Below the pieces are notes generated by a model. The model saw only the letters and a list, made by a program, of their open reading frames with translations. It ran no database searches and was not told the DNA's origin. A program made the translations under genes and the position numbers. A stretch of 64,000 bases of DNA from Clostridiales bacterium (GTDB taxonomy: Bacteria; Bacillota; Clostridia; Lachnospirales; Lachnospiraceae), in the NCBI GenBank assembly GCA_018366495.1, contig JAGZHZ010000006.1:49925-113924 (forward strand), read 5' to 3'. Shown piece by piece: positions 43,354 through 52,435 of the stretch (position 1 is its first letter; each line of letters begins with the position of its first letter).

Positions 43354-43869
43354 TTACATTTTCTTCAGTTCTGCGAAACTTATCTCAACTGGAGTCTCGC
43401 GTCCGAATAAATCAATATTCATTGTGACAACCTGTTTACTGTGGTTCATAGTCTGAATAACGCCTACCGTATCTTTCCATACACCGTTTGTCACAACCAC
43501 GGTGTCACCTTCTGTGAAATCAACCTGAACTTCAGCCGGTTTGATTCCCAGCGGTTTCATCTCTTCCTCGGTAAGTGGAACTGGTTTCGATCCAGGACCA
43601 ACAAATCCAGTTACACCTCTGGTATTTCTCACGACATACCATGTATCGTCATTCATAACCATGTTCAGAAGGACATAGCCAGGAAACATTTTCTTTTGAA
43701 CCTGTTTCTTCGCACCGTTCTTCATCTCCACGACATCCTGCATCGGAACTCTGACCTCCAGGATCTGATCTTCCAGATGCCGGTTTTCAATCGTTTTTTC
43801 AATGTTGGCCTTTACTTTGTTTTCATACCCTGAATAAGTATGAACAACATACCAGTTTGCTTCTGACAT
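43354..43869 (-). CDS. nusG: Transcription termination/antitermination factor NusG
   Basis: 171 residues. The NGN domain starts ANWYVVHTYSGYENKVKANIE and carries KKMFPGYVLLNMVMNDDTWYVVRNTRGVTGFVG. The C-terminal KOW domain has FTEGDTVVVTNGVWKDTVGVIQ. It binds RNA polymerase and modulates pausing. AAAGGTGATTTT lies before the ATG; it is 16 bases after secE. Confidence 0.98.
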   Translation of the reverse strand: MSEANWYVVHTYSGYENKVKANIEKTIENRHLEDQILEVRVPMQDVVEMKNGAKKQVQKKMFPGYVLLNMVMNDDTWYVVRNTRGVTGFVGPGSKPVPLTEEEMKPLGIKPAEVQVDFTEGDTVVVTNGVWKDTVGVIQTMNHSKQVVTMNIDLFGRETPVEISFAELKKM

Positions 43870-43885
43870 AAAATCACCTTTGTCC

Positions 43886-44107
43886 TTATTTTACTAAGAA
43901 ATCAATACCATATTGAATTATGAAATCCATAACTGCAATAATTGCACCCAGTACGACAGAAGCAGTAACGACCGCAGCCGTCTGTTTTCCCAATGTTTTC
44001 TTGTCTGGCCAAATAATCTTTTTGAATTCTGCCTTCATACCCTCAAACCAGCTTTTTTTCTGTGTTTTCTGAGTCTTCTGAACGGCTTTTTCTGTATTCT
44101 CTGCCAT
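43886..44107 (-). CDS. secE: Preprotein translocase subunit SecE
   Basis: 73 residues from the ATG at 44107 with AAGGAAG 8 bases upstream; a GTG at 44116 sits directly on that site and is rejected. The conserved EFKKIIWPDKKTLGKQTAAV amphipathic region is followed by one membrane helix (VVLGAIIAVMDFIIQYGI). A short charged N-terminus is typical of Gram-positive SecE. Part of the SecYEG channel. Confidence 0.96.
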   Translation of the reverse strand: MAENTEKAVQKTQKTQKKSWFEGMKAEFKKIIWPDKKTLGKQTAAVVTASVVLGAIIAVMDFIIQYGIDFLVK

Positions 44108-44136
44108 CTGCTTCACTTCCTTAATGGAAAATCGTT

Positions 44137-44286
44137 TTATTTCGTTTCCTTGTGTACTGTGTGAGTTCTACAGAACTTACAATATTTCTTAGTTTCCATT
44201 CTGTCCGGATGAGTTTTCTTATCCTTCGTCATGTTGTAGTTACGCTGTTTACATTCTGTACATGCCAATGTGATTCTAGTGCGCAC
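44137..44286 (-). CDS. rpmG: 50S ribosomal protein L33
   Basis: A 49-residue protein starting at GTG (44286) with AGGTGG 6 bases upstream: VRTRITLACTECKQRNYNMT, KDKKTHPDRMETKKYCKFCR, THTVHKETK, stop at 44137-44139. Two CxxC pairs (TECK is preceded by C and followed by the CKFC pair) make it the zinc-binding L33 type. It is the first gene of the secE-nusG-rplKA operon. Confidence 0.96.
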   Translation of the reverse strand: MRTRITLACTECKQRNYNMTKDKKTHPDRMETKKYCKFCRTHTVHKETK

Positions 44287-44378
44287 AACTTCCACCTCGC
44301 CTTCCTTGTGTTTTCTTCCAGTTCGCGATTCCTGTTTTTTTAGGCATAAAAAAAAAACCTACTTCCATTCGCTCGTTC

Positions 44379-44415
44379 ATTTTATCATACTGCCACTCAT
44401 AAAGTCAAGAGTATT
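44379..44415 (-). promoter_or_regulatory. Probable promoter of rpmG-secE-nusG-rplKA
   Basis: On the minus strand TTGACT is followed after 18 bases by TAAAAT, about 95 bases before rpmG. The spacer is slightly long. The leader includes an A/T-rich stretch without a clear attenuator. Confidence 0.55.
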
Positions 44416-44471
44416 CTTTGCCGGCGAAAAATTTCTTCCTTTTGCCCTTTTCCTTTAAATTCTCAGAAATT

Positions 44472-44912
44472 TCAGATATCCTTTATCATCTGAAGATATC
44501 CCAAGAACTCAAATCCCATCTTTTTATACAGAGAGACTGCTCCCTTGTTTTCCTCTGTAACCTCCATGCGATACCGTTTTACATTTGGGTATTCTTTGAA
44601 AAGCCATTTAAAAAACTGACTTCCGTATCCATGGCCTCTTGCTTCTTTTTTAATAAAAAGATCTTCAATCATCAGATTGATTCCTCCTGCCTCTGTCACG
44701 AAATAAGATGTCAGATATGCATAGCCGATTATTTTTCCATCTTCCTCCAAGACAACGCCTCTTAAAACCGGATCTTCTGAGACAGCCGCATTGAGTGTCG
44801 CTTCCAGAACTTCCTGTTTTACTTCGTGATCAACTGCATCGCTGTGATAAAATTCCTGTACCATCTCCATCACATTCTCTTTGTCTGCTGTTACCATATC
44901 TCTTATCTTCAT
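44472..44912 (-). CDS. GNAT family N-acetyltransferase
   Basis: 146 residues with the acetyl-CoA fold. Strands 2-3 are RGVVLEEDGKIIGYAYLT. Motif A is IEDLFIKKEARGHGYGSQFFKWLF, with the R/Q-x-x-G-x-G/A loop as RGHGYG. Motif B is TEENKGAVSLYKKMGFEFLG. The substrate is unknown. No strong ribosome site is visible before the ATG at 44912. It is monocistronic between the rpmG promoter and purC. Confidence 0.85.
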   Translation of the reverse strand: MKIRDMVTADKENVMEMVQEFYHSDAVDHEVKQEVLEATLNAAVSEDPVLRGVVLEEDGKIIGYAYLTSYFVTEAGGINLMIEDLFIKKEARGHGYGSQFFKWLFKEYPNVKRYRMEVTEENKGAVSLYKKMGFEFLGYLQMIKDI

Positions 44913-45070
44913 AAATTATTTTCAGGCATAAATCCCGCTCCTTTCGGCGCCGGTATAAATGCACTCTCCTTTCCCAAGTATTCATACGATCAATCAAATA
45001 TAGAAATCACCTGTTTTTGCTTTCTGCAATTCCAGTTCTCTCTTCATCCGTTTTTGTCTTTCATCGAAAA

Positions 45071-45115
45071 AACAGGCGCCCACAATCATGTGAGACACCT
45101 GTTCTCTTTTTTTAT
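45071..45115 (-). terminator. Terminator after purC
   Basis: On the minus strand AACAGGTGTCTCACA pairs with TGTGGGCGCCTGTT with few mismatches, followed by TTTTTT. It lies directly after the purC stop. Confidence 0.88.
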
Positions 45116-45118
45116 TTT

Positions 45119-45988
45119 TTACAGACGCTTTCCTGTCAGCATCTCATATCCCTGAAGATATTTCTCGATTGTCTTATCCACAATCTCCTGAGGCAGTGTC
45201 CAGTCATGGTCTTTGTTCTCTTTCAGCCAGTCGCGCGCAAACTGTTTGTCGAAGGATGGCTGTCCATGGCCTGGCTCATATCCTTCTGCCGGCCAGAAAC
45301 GTGAGCTGTCCGGTGTCAGCATTTCATCACCGATCACGATGTTTCCATTTTCATCGAGACCAAACTCAAATTTTGTATCTGCGATGATGATTCCCTTGCT
45401 CAAAGCATACTCTGCACATTTTTTGTACAGTGCGATTGTACAGTCGCGCAGTTTCTCTGCATACTCCTGTCCTTTGCCAGGGAAATATTTTTCCAGATGA
45501 GCAATACTCTGTTCAAAAGAAATATTCTCATCGTGATCTCCGATTTCAGCTTTTGTAGATGGTGTATAGATCGGTTCCGGCAGCTTGTCAGACTCTCTGA
45601 GTCCTTCCGGCAGTTCAATACCGCATACTTTTCCCGTCTTCTTATAGCTTTCCCATCCGCTTCCTGTGATATAACCGCGCACGATACATTCGATCGGAAG
45701 CATCTCCAGCTTACGGCACATCATACTGTTGCCGTCAAATTTTTCCTGCTGGAAAAATTCCGGCATGTCTTTCACGTCTACAGAAATCATATGGTTCGGC
45801 AGGATATCTTCTGTCATATCAAACCAGAACTTTGACATCTGCGTCAGCACTGTTCCTTTCTTTGTCACCTCATTTTTCAGGATCACATCAAAACAGCTGA
45901 TGCGGTCTGTCGCTACCATAATCAGGCTATCGCCATTGTCATAAATCTCGCGTACTTTACCTTCTTTGATCGGTTTTAATTCCTGCAT
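45119..45988 (-). CDS. purC: Phosphoribosylaminoimidazole-succinocarboxamide synthase
   Basis: 289 residues. SAICAR synthetase joins CAIR and aspartate with ATP in purine synthesis. Signatures: EGKVREIYDNGDSLIMVATDRISCFDV, the CRKLEMLPIECIVRGYITGSGWESYKKTG block, and IADTKFEFGLDENGNIVIGDEMLTPDSSRFW. AAGGAGTTATAGT precedes the ATG. It stands alone here rather than in a pur operon. A promoter with TTGACA (46067-46062) and an adjacent CTATC/GATAG inverted repeat lies upstream. Confidence 0.97.
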   Translation of the reverse strand: MQELKPIKEGKVREIYDNGDSLIMVATDRISCFDVILKNEVTKKGTVLTQMSKFWFDMTEDILPNHMISVDVKDMPEFFQQEKFDGNSMMCRKLEMLPIECIVRGYITGSGWESYKKTGKVCGIELPEGLRESDKLPEPIYTPSTKAEIGDHDENISFEQSIAHLEKYFPGKGQEYAEKLRDCTIALYKKCAEYALSKGIIIADTKFEFGLDENGNIVIGDEMLTPDSSRFWPAEGYEPGHGQPSFDKQFARDWLKENKDHDWTLPQEIVDKTIEKYLQGYEMLTGKRL

Positions 45989-46040
45989 ACTATAACTCCT
46001 TATTCTTCTTTAAGTATGATTGTTTACTTGCACAATTAAA

Positions 46041-46067
46041 CTATCACTAACAGATAGGAATTGTCAA
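46041..46067 (-). promoter_or_regulatory. purC promoter with inverted repeat
   Basis: TTGACA (46067-46062, minus) is followed after 18 bases by TAGTTT. CTATC and GATAG arms separated by 7 bases (46041-46057) lie across the spacer and -10, forming a possible operator. Confidence 0.5.
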
Positions 46068-46124
46068 GACTTCTTGCTCTTGATCTTGCTATTTTAGTGA
46101 AAAGCAGGAATGATTCTTGTGTTT

Positions 46125-47969
46125 CTACTGAATTTCAACTTCCACCTGTGCTGCCGCTGATTCGGATAAGCCTTCCGGTGTCGTTGTAAAAATGTTGATC
46201 TGAGCCTTGCCTGCCTGGTCAATTTTTAATGTGTAAGTAAATTGAATGCTGTCGCCCATATTTTCTTTTAAAACGTCGACAGGCTGATACACATTTCCTT
46301 CTGCATCCATCATCTGAAGACTGATAACATTGATCGGTGTATTCACTTTCACATCAAATGGTTCTCCTGCTTCCGCACTCTGCGGCGCTTCTGCCTGTAA
46401 AGAAACACCTGATTTTGCCGCTTTTATTTCCACTTCAGCTTCTACTGTCTCGTCCTCTGCATTATGAGCAATAAACAGTTTTCTGTTTCCTTCCTGTACT
46501 GTCCACTCGCCATCTTTAAGCGTGCCAAGACCTCTTTGCGAGATGTGAATCACCATCTCTCTTTCTTCTCCTGCCTGTAAAACTTCTGTCTTTTTCACAG
46601 CAGACAGCGTTTTACGTTCCCCATCTTCTGTATAAATCTGTACTGTGTCAGCTCCCGGCAGTTTTCCTGTATTTGTTACCTTCACGGTCACATCGAGACC
46701 ATAATCTTCTTCGTTTTCAGAAGCTGGCTCTGCTGATACAAATTCATAAGAAAACTGTGTATAAGATAATCCATATCCGGCGTTCCATGCTGCGTCCGTG
46801 TCAGACCATGCTGTTGTCAGACGTCCTCCTGGAATGGTTTCCCCTGACAGCAGAGAAGCAATCAAACCGCTCTCGTCTTCTATGCTCTGCCATACTTCCA
46901 GAATTGCGTCGCAATCGCCCGCCCATTTTTCAATGTCGATCGCCTGACTTGTCGCAAGTACGAGGATCACTTTTTTATTTTCTGCTTTTGCAGCGCTGAT
47001 CTTTTCAGTGAGAAAGTTCTGCTGTTCCTTGCTGAGTGCTTTTTCGTTCGATGCTATGTATAAAATACTTGTTCCTTCTGCTGCTGTCTCCGTCATCGTA
47101 TCTTCAGATGTCACCTGCATCTCAGGCGCCTGTTTCAGCGGCAGCGTTTTATTTTCATTTTTCAGAAGGACAGCTCCTGCCGCTGCAGACGTTTTTTCTG
47201 CTTCTGGATCTTTCTCGCCGTCCAACGCCAGTTTAATCGTTTCAGGGGCATCTGAATCGATTGCTGCCAGACCGTCTCTGCTGATCTGAACCATTCCAAA
47301 ATATCCTGCTTCTCCAATGCAAGTCAAAATATTGCCGACAGCTGTATCTATCTCTTCCTGACTCATCCCATCCACATTTTTATCGCAGAATTTCTTTGAC
47401 AGACCCGTGATGATACCATTTTGATTCAGGGCAGTTGTCACAGCATTCTCCAGAGCCTCATCAGGAGCGCTCTTTTCTTCTCCTGCATTTAAAGCGTCTG
47501 ACTCAATCGCATTTGCGCCGGATACTTTCACAGTCTGTGCGGCTGCTTTTCCATATACTACGGCATTTTCTTCGTCATAAGAAGCAAATACCGATGCTGC
47601 TCCCGGCGCCGGAGTTTTATTTTCTGCTTCATAAAATACGATCTCAGGGATTCCTACTCTTGGTATTCCTCTCCAATATCCGTCTGCCTGTAAAAGTTCC
47701 TTTTTTTCTTCTTCATTTAAAGTCAACATCAGCGCCTCTGTTTTTTGAACTACGCTGACACTGTTTTCTTCTATAATATATTCTGATGTAAACTGATCTG
47801 GGAAATTTGCCGTCAAATATCCATATCCGTCATTATCCATTTTGTATTCTCCCCAGTCTTTTCCCGTTTCTTCTGCTAAAACAGGCATCGCTCCTGCTGC
47901 CGCAGCCGTCAGCATAATGCTGAGAGCCCCTGAAAATATTCTCATTCTTCTTTTTTCATTTTTTTTCAT
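46125..47969 (-). CDS. Exported GH3-like protein lacking the catalytic barrel
   Basis: About 614 residues from the ATG at 47969, where a signal peptide begins (MKKNEKRRMRIFSGALSIML; cleavage near VLAEE). It resembles the neighbouring GH3 enzyme throughout the ends: DNDGYGYLTANFPDQF, the LTLNEEEKKELLQADG opening, AGYFGMVQISRDGLAAIDSDAPE, GAVLLKNENKTLPL, then the alpha/beta domain (DCDAILEVWQSIEDESGLIASLLSGE) and fibronectin-III-like domain (GYGLSYTQFSYEF). Most of the (beta/alpha)8 barrel, with the nucleophile MTDW motif and KH substrate motif, is absent and replaced by Ala/Glu-rich sequence. It is therefore probably a non-catalytic paralogue. A C-terminal Ig-like extension (~90 residues) is not in the neighbour. 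Confidence 0.82.
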   Translation of the reverse strand: MKKNEKRRMRIFSGALSIMLTAAAAGAMPVLAEETGKDWGEYKMDNDGYGYLTANFPDQFTSEYIIEENSVSVVQKTEALMLTLNEEEKKELLQADGYWRGIPRVGIPEIVFYEAENKTPAPGAASVFASYDEENAVVYGKAAAQTVKVSGANAIESDALNAGEEKSAPDEALENAVTTALNQNGIITGLSKKFCDKNVDGMSQEEIDTAVGNILTCIGEAGYFGMVQISRDGLAAIDSDAPETIKLALDGEKDPEAEKTSAAAGAVLLKNENKTLPLKQAPEMQVTSEDTMTETAAEGTSILYIASNEKALSKEQQNFLTEKISAAKAENKKVILVLATSQAIDIEKWAGDCDAILEVWQSIEDESGLIASLLSGETIPGGRLTTAWSDTDAAWNAGYGLSYTQFSYEFVSAEPASENEEDYGLDVTVKVTNTGKLPGADTVQIYTEDGERKTLSAVKKTEVLQAGEEREMVIHISQRGLGTLKDGEWTVQEGNRKLFIAHNAEDETVEAEVEIKAAKSGVSLQAEAPQSAEAGEPFDVKVNTPINVISLQMMDAEGNVYQPVDVLKENMGDSIQFTYTLKIDQAGKAQINIFTTTPEGLSESAAAQVEVEIQ

Positions 47970-48218
47970 GATTCCGATCCAATCCCTCTCTGCTCTGTTT
48001 TTTATGTCGGCACAATTGATCTGCATTGATGTGCTTGTCATTTTATTTATCCTATTTTCTGCAATCCAAACATGAAATCGCTTGATACAGTGATGAATTT
48101 TCACTGCTTCCATGTTTTATTTCTGTTGTGTCTACATTACATTCCGATTAAAATTTCCAATTTTTCTTATTTATCCTATATTTTAAAAGTGATACATATT
48201 CTGACTGAAATTTTATAA

Positions 48219-48260
48219 ACAGCAAATATCCTCACCTATACAGATGCGGATATTCGCTGT
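48219..48260 (-). terminator. Hairpin between the two GH3-family genes
   Basis: On the minus strand ACAGCGAATATCCGCA pairs with TGAGGATATTTGCTGT around a 10-base loop, followed by a short AT-rich tract. It probably ends most transcription of the full-length gene. Confidence 0.75.
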
Positions 48261-48308
48261 CATTCTCTCAATATTTATTAATATTTATCTTGAGTTCAGA
48301 TTATAAAC

Positions 48309-51300
48309 TTATTCTATTGTTACTGTGAATGCTTCTCCAAGCTGGTCAGAGGACTGTGCAATGTACATCGTTCTGTCACCAGTAATCAGAGTATATTTAT
48401 CTTTTGTTCCATCTGCTCTCTCATACATGTCATCATCGGCAATGCTTGTATCCCAGTAGCTGAGAGATCTCTGATCAATATGAATTGTGACTTCTGTGCT
48501 TTCGCCAGGTGCAATTTCATCCGTATGTTCAAATCCTACTAACTGATATTTCGCCTGCTGAATACCGTCTACCTGCGGCAGATAATCTTCTGTGCCGTCG
48601 CCGTCGTTATCTGTATAATGCCAGTTTGCCTGAACATCAGATGGTTTATAGATACCATTTTCAAGCTGTGCGCCCTCCAAATAAATCTGAGGAACTGCTG
48701 AACCTGCCACATCGCCTGTATTTGTTACTTTTACTGTCACATCATATCCCACTTCGTCAGCGCCTTCTGCTGCTTCTGTTATGTTTGTAACCTCGTATTC
48801 AAAGTCAGTATAGCTTAATCCATATCCGAAGTCATACAGAACAGAATCCTGTTTGTCTTCTGCATCGTAATATTTATATCCAACGAAGATACCTTCCTGA
48901 TGTGCTACAGAAGTACCGTTTGAAGGACCATTCGCTTCCACACTTCTTCCCTCTGTCTGATATATTTTGCTTGTATCTTCATAGTCAGCCGACCATGCGA
49001 TTGGAAGTTTACCGCTTGGATTGTATGCGCCGCTCAAAATATTTCCGACTACAGTTCCGCCGCCCTGACCTGGCTGCCATACCATCAGCACTGCATCCAC
49101 ATCATCAACAAAATCAGAGATATCAGGAAGTAATCCATCAGTAAGTACGACTGCTACCTTATGATCGTTTTCTTTTGCAGCTGCAATTACATCGTTGAGG
49201 AGTTTCATCTGTTCTTCATCATAACTCAGATCCTGAAGCGTAGATAAGAATACAACAGAAGTGTCAGCTGTCTTTGCTGCCTCGATTGCATTGTTATAAT
49301 CTGCTTCTTTCTGTTCTGGTGTGATCCATGCCAGACGTACCTGTGTATCTTTTGTTCCTGCCAGATACTGTCTGTCTTCATCCAGAGCTGCATCTAATGT
49401 GATTGTAATTTTATATGTCTTTCCCTCTTCAAGATCAAATTTTGCATAGGTTGGTTTCCATTCGCCGCCGAATGGACCTCCTGGTCCAGGTCCTTTTTTC
49501 TCTTCTTCTGTCTCAGACTCTGCCTCTGTAGTTTCTTCTGTTGCTGCCTCTGTCTCCGCTTCCTCAGCATCTGCCGGTGTGTTCTCTTCCTGTTTCATGA
49601 AAAATGCCCATGGATTTTCTGTCTGTTCAGATGGAATATCAAGTCCTGTGTCTGTTGTAACAAGACCTGTCGTCGCAACAAATCCTGTTCCAGCGCTTCC
49701 TGCTGCACAAGCCATATCTTTTGTCTCTCCGTCAATCTCAATCTGTGCGGACAGAACGTTTGCAGCGATACCTTCTACTTTGATTTCATATGTTCCTGTG
49801 CTTGGCGCTTTCAGGTATGTCGTCATTGTATATGCTGCGCCCTGTTCGCCATATTCAAATGCTGTTCCGTCTTCTGCATTAAAGTAATTTGTTGAATTTG
49901 TCACAAAGTTAATATCTGCATCTACTGTATCAACTTCATTTCCGTTTCCGTCATGACCTACACGGACAACACCATTTTGTGTTGCTTCTGCATCGGTATA
50001 CAGTACGTCTCCTGGAACTGCCTCGCCTACGATATCCTGTGCTACATATCCCTGAACGTCTGCATTTGGCAGTTTCTCTTTCAGTGCATCTGCCGGGCTG
50101 ATTGCCAGCTGTTTCAGATATCCAAAGGCATTCTCTCCGTGTGATCCTGCAACGGTATAAACAGATCCAAGACCGATCATTGCTACGCTGCCTGAGTCTG
50201 CCAGAGGAAGCGTGTCATTTTCGTTCTTTACAAGAACAGCGCCTTTCTGTGCCGTATCAATAGCAATTTCGTTGTTTTCTTCCAGCATCTGTGTTCTGGC
50301 TTCGCCTGTTGTAACGTCAGGAATTTCAATAACTTCCGGCGCATCATAATCTACTGCTGCTGTTCCGTCTTTTGAGATTGCGACAAGGCCAAGATATCCT
50401 GTCTTACCCATTGCCATCAGGTTGCAGCGAACTGCGTAGTCGATATCTTCCTGCGTGATTTCTCCGGCATCTAAAGCTGCCTGAATATTTTCCGGGTTGT
50501 TATGCGTGTCAGAAGGAGTCTCCATTGTCACACCATTGTCGAGTGTAAAGCTGTAGTTTCCGCCCCAGTCAGTCATTACCAGTCCTTTGTATCCCCACAT
50601 ATCACGGAGAACTGTTTTATTTAAATAAGTATCTTCACATGCGGATACGCCGTTTGTCGCCTCATATCCTGTCATGATGGATGTTGCTCCGCCTTCTACG
50701 ATATTCTCTTTGAAGACTTCCAGATACATCTCATGCAATGTCTGCTCATCGACATCACCGTCATTTAGGTAATGTTTCAGTGTTGTTGAAGTGTTGTTAT
50801 CCTGTGTTGCTTTTGTCTGAGCAGCTGAAATCTGTTCTGCCAGATACCAGTCCTCACCATACATATCTTTACCACGGGATCTTGTCAGATCATAGAGCAG
50901 GTCAACCTGTGATCCAAGCTGGTTGTTGGAAGAAGTATTGACATTTTCTTCTCCGTAGATCGTTCCGTAATCATATGCTGCATCCGTATCAAATGTTGCC
51001 GCGATACCATTTTCACTGATTGGACGAGTCGTCTCATGTCCGGCATTCATACGGATTCCCATAGGTCCGTCATAGAAAGCTGCGATCGGAACGCCTAATC
51101 TTGCGCATCCTGTCCAGTATCCTGTTCGATATGGACGATCGGAGCCATATGTCTGTGTTCCGACTGCTCCGTCTGCTGCTAACATATCCAGTTTTTCTTC
51201 CTGTGTCAGCGTTTTCATCAGAGCGTCTACTTTTGCTTCGATTGTAGCATCATCTTCAATTTTGATCAGCTCTCTCGGATATTCCTCTGGAAAATCTGCT

Positions 51301-51443
51301 GTCAGGTTGCCGAATCCATCATCTGTGATCCAATCTTGTGTTGTTTCTGTTTCTGCTGTAGCTTCTTCTGCCAGAGCGTATACCGGCATAGCGCCGATTA
51401 CCATTGAGGCCCCAAGAAGTATAGAGACCAATTTTCTTTTCAT
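48309..51443 (-). CDS. Secreted GH3 family beta-glycosidase
   Basis: About 1044 residues from the ATG at 51443 (MKRKLVSILLGASMVIGAMP, signal peptide) with GGGGGAAA upstream. The barrel domain spans ~80-345: FYDGPMGIR, GKDMYGEDWYLAEQ, LKHYLNDG, and nucleophile Asp ~292 in GLVMTDWGG. The segment after the KH motif is shorter than in typical GH3 enzymes. The alpha/beta sandwich begins near GAVLLKNENDTLPL, is interrupted by a PA14-like beta domain with a Glu/Thr-rich linker (ETEAATEETTEAESETEEE), then resumes (VVFLSTLQDLSYDEEQ; VLMVWQPGQGGG). A fibronectin-III-like domain closes it. Likely removes terminal beta-linked sugars outside the cell; specificity unknown. No wall anchor is visible. Confidence 0.9.
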   Translation of the reverse strand: MKRKLVSILLGASMVIGAMPVYALAEEATAETETTQDWITDDGFGNLTADFPEEYPRELIKIEDDATIEAKVDALMKTLTQEEKLDMLAADGAVGTQTYGSDRPYRTGYWTGCARLGVPIAAFYDGPMGIRMNAGHETTRPISENGIAATFDTDAAYDYGTIYGEENVNTSSNNQLGSQVDLLYDLTRSRGKDMYGEDWYLAEQISAAQTKATQDNNTSTTLKHYLNDGDVDEQTLHEMYLEVFKENIVEGGATSIMTGYEATNGVSACEDTYLNKTVLRDMWGYKGLVMTDWGGNYSFTLDNGVTMETPSDTHNNPENIQAALDAGEITQEDIDYAVRCNLMAMGKTGYLGLVAISKDGTAAVDYDAPEVIEIPDVTTGEARTQMLEENNEIAIDTAQKGAVLVKNENDTLPLADSGSVAMIGLGSVYTVAGSHGENAFGYLKQLAISPADALKEKLPNADVQGYVAQDIVGEAVPGDVLYTDAEATQNGVVRVGHDGNGNEVDTVDADINFVTNSTNYFNAEDGTAFEYGEQGAAYTMTTYLKAPSTGTYEIKVEGIAANVLSAQIEIDGETKDMACAAGSAGTGFVATTGLVTTDTGLDIPSEQTENPWAFFMKQEENTPADAEEAETEAATEETTEAESETEEEKKGPGPGGPFGGEWKPTYAKFDLEEGKTYKITITLDAALDEDRQYLAGTKDTQVRLAWITPEQKEADYNNAIEAAKTADTSVVFLSTLQDLSYDEEQMKLLNDVIAAAKENDHKVAVVLTDGLLPDISDFVDDVDAVLMVWQPGQGGGTVVGNILSGAYNPSGKLPIAWSADYEDTSKIYQTEGRSVEANGPSNGTSVAHQEGIFVGYKYYDAEDKQDSVLYDFGYGLSYTDFEYEVTNITEAAEGADEVGYDVTVKVTNTGDVAGSAVPQIYLEGAQLENGIYKPSDVQANWHYTDNDGDGTEDYLPQVDGIQQAKYQLVGFEHTDEIAPGESTEVTIHIDQRSLSYWDTSIADDDMYERADGTKDKYTLITGDRTMYIAQSSDQLGEAFTVTIE

Positions 51444-51652
51444 AATTTGTTTCCCCCTGTCTTTCGTTTTTATTTCCGTTCTTCTTTTACAATTCAAGAA
51501 GTTCTGCCATATAGCATCTCAAAATTGTTTTGTTTCTGCTCTCTTTTTACCACACAATTTTTCCAACTTCAACACTTTAGCCACGACATGTCCATATATG
51601 GTATGAGTGGTCAAAAATGCCCCTTTTTCCATCCGTCATGCATTCCATTCTC

Positions 51653-51681
51653 TTGCAGACGCATCCTTTAAATGCTATAAT
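51653..51681 (+). promoter_or_regulatory. Promoter of the LytTR/GHKL operon
   Basis: TTGCAG (51653-51658), 17-base spacer, TATAAT (51676-51681), followed by a leader of only about 20 bases to the ATG. The divergent GH3 gene starts at 51443, so this 262-base spacer contains both promoters; the GH3 promoter itself was not recognised. Confidence 0.78.
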
Positions 51682-51705
51682 TAAAATTATTTGGAGGGAA
51701 AATGA

Positions 51706-52425
51706 ATGAGGAAAATATATGCCACAATCTGCGAGGATGAAAAGGTAATCCTGAAATATATCCATCAGGAGCTGAAAAATGCATTTCTTGCTCATCATCA
51801 TCAGATTCTTTTTGATTGCTATATATCAGGAGGGGAATTATTGAATGCCAGCAGTAATGGTAAAAAATATCAGATATTATTTCTCGATATAGAGATGCCG
51901 GGCATAAATGGGATCGAATTATGCCGAAGACTAAGACTGATTCATCCAGAAGCATTGATTGTATTTATTTCCAACCGTGAAGAGCTTGTATTTCAAACTT
52001 TTGAAGTCCGCCCCTTTGCCTTTATCCGAAAAAATCATTTTACAGAAGAATTGCCTGTCCTGATGCGAAATCTGGAACAGGAATGGAATTTAAATAAAGA
52101 ACTGACTGTCCATATTCATGAACAAAACAGCGCCTGCGTTTACTCTTTTAATGTCAACGATATCATTTACATAGAGGCGCTTTCAAAGACATGCCGAATT
52201 GTGACTTCTGAATCAGAACAATTCATCCGCTATCGTCTGTCCGATTTTGAGACACTCCTTGAAAAATATGGCTTTCTGCAGCCGCATCGCAGTTATCTCG
52301 TCAATTACCGCTATATTTTTTGTATCAAGAAAGACTCGCTCCTTTTAGACAACAAAACAGAAATTCCTCTGAGCCGAAGACGCCGCCTCGATATTCAGCA
52401 ACAATTTATTTCTTTATCGCAGTGA
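51706..52425 (+). CDS. LytTR-family response regulator
   Basis: 239 residues. The receiver runs 1-120 with acidic pocket (CEDEK) and phosphoacceptor Asp61 in LFLDIEMPGINGIELC. The LytTR DNA-binding domain spans ~140-235 (FNVNDIIYIEALSKTCRIVTSESEQF, FLQPHRSYLVNYRYI, IPLSRRRRLDIQQQF). This AgrA/VirR-type domain binds pairs of ~9-bp direct repeats. GGAGGG precedes the ATG. It forms an operon with the kinase that starts 10 bases later and is divergent from the GH3 pair, which it may control. Confidence 0.93.
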   Translation: MRKIYATICEDEKVILKYIHQELKNAFLAHHHQILFDCYISGGELLNASSNGKKYQILFLDIEMPGINGIELCRRLRLIHPEALIVFISNREELVFQTFEVRPFAFIRKNHFTEELPVLMRNLEQEWNLNKELTVHIHEQNSACVYSFNVNDIIYIEALSKTCRIVTSESEQFIRYRLSDFETLLEKYGFLQPHRSYLVNYRYIFCIKKDSLLLDNKTEIPLSRRRRLDIQQQFISLSQ

Positions 52426-52435
52426 GGTGACTGTA

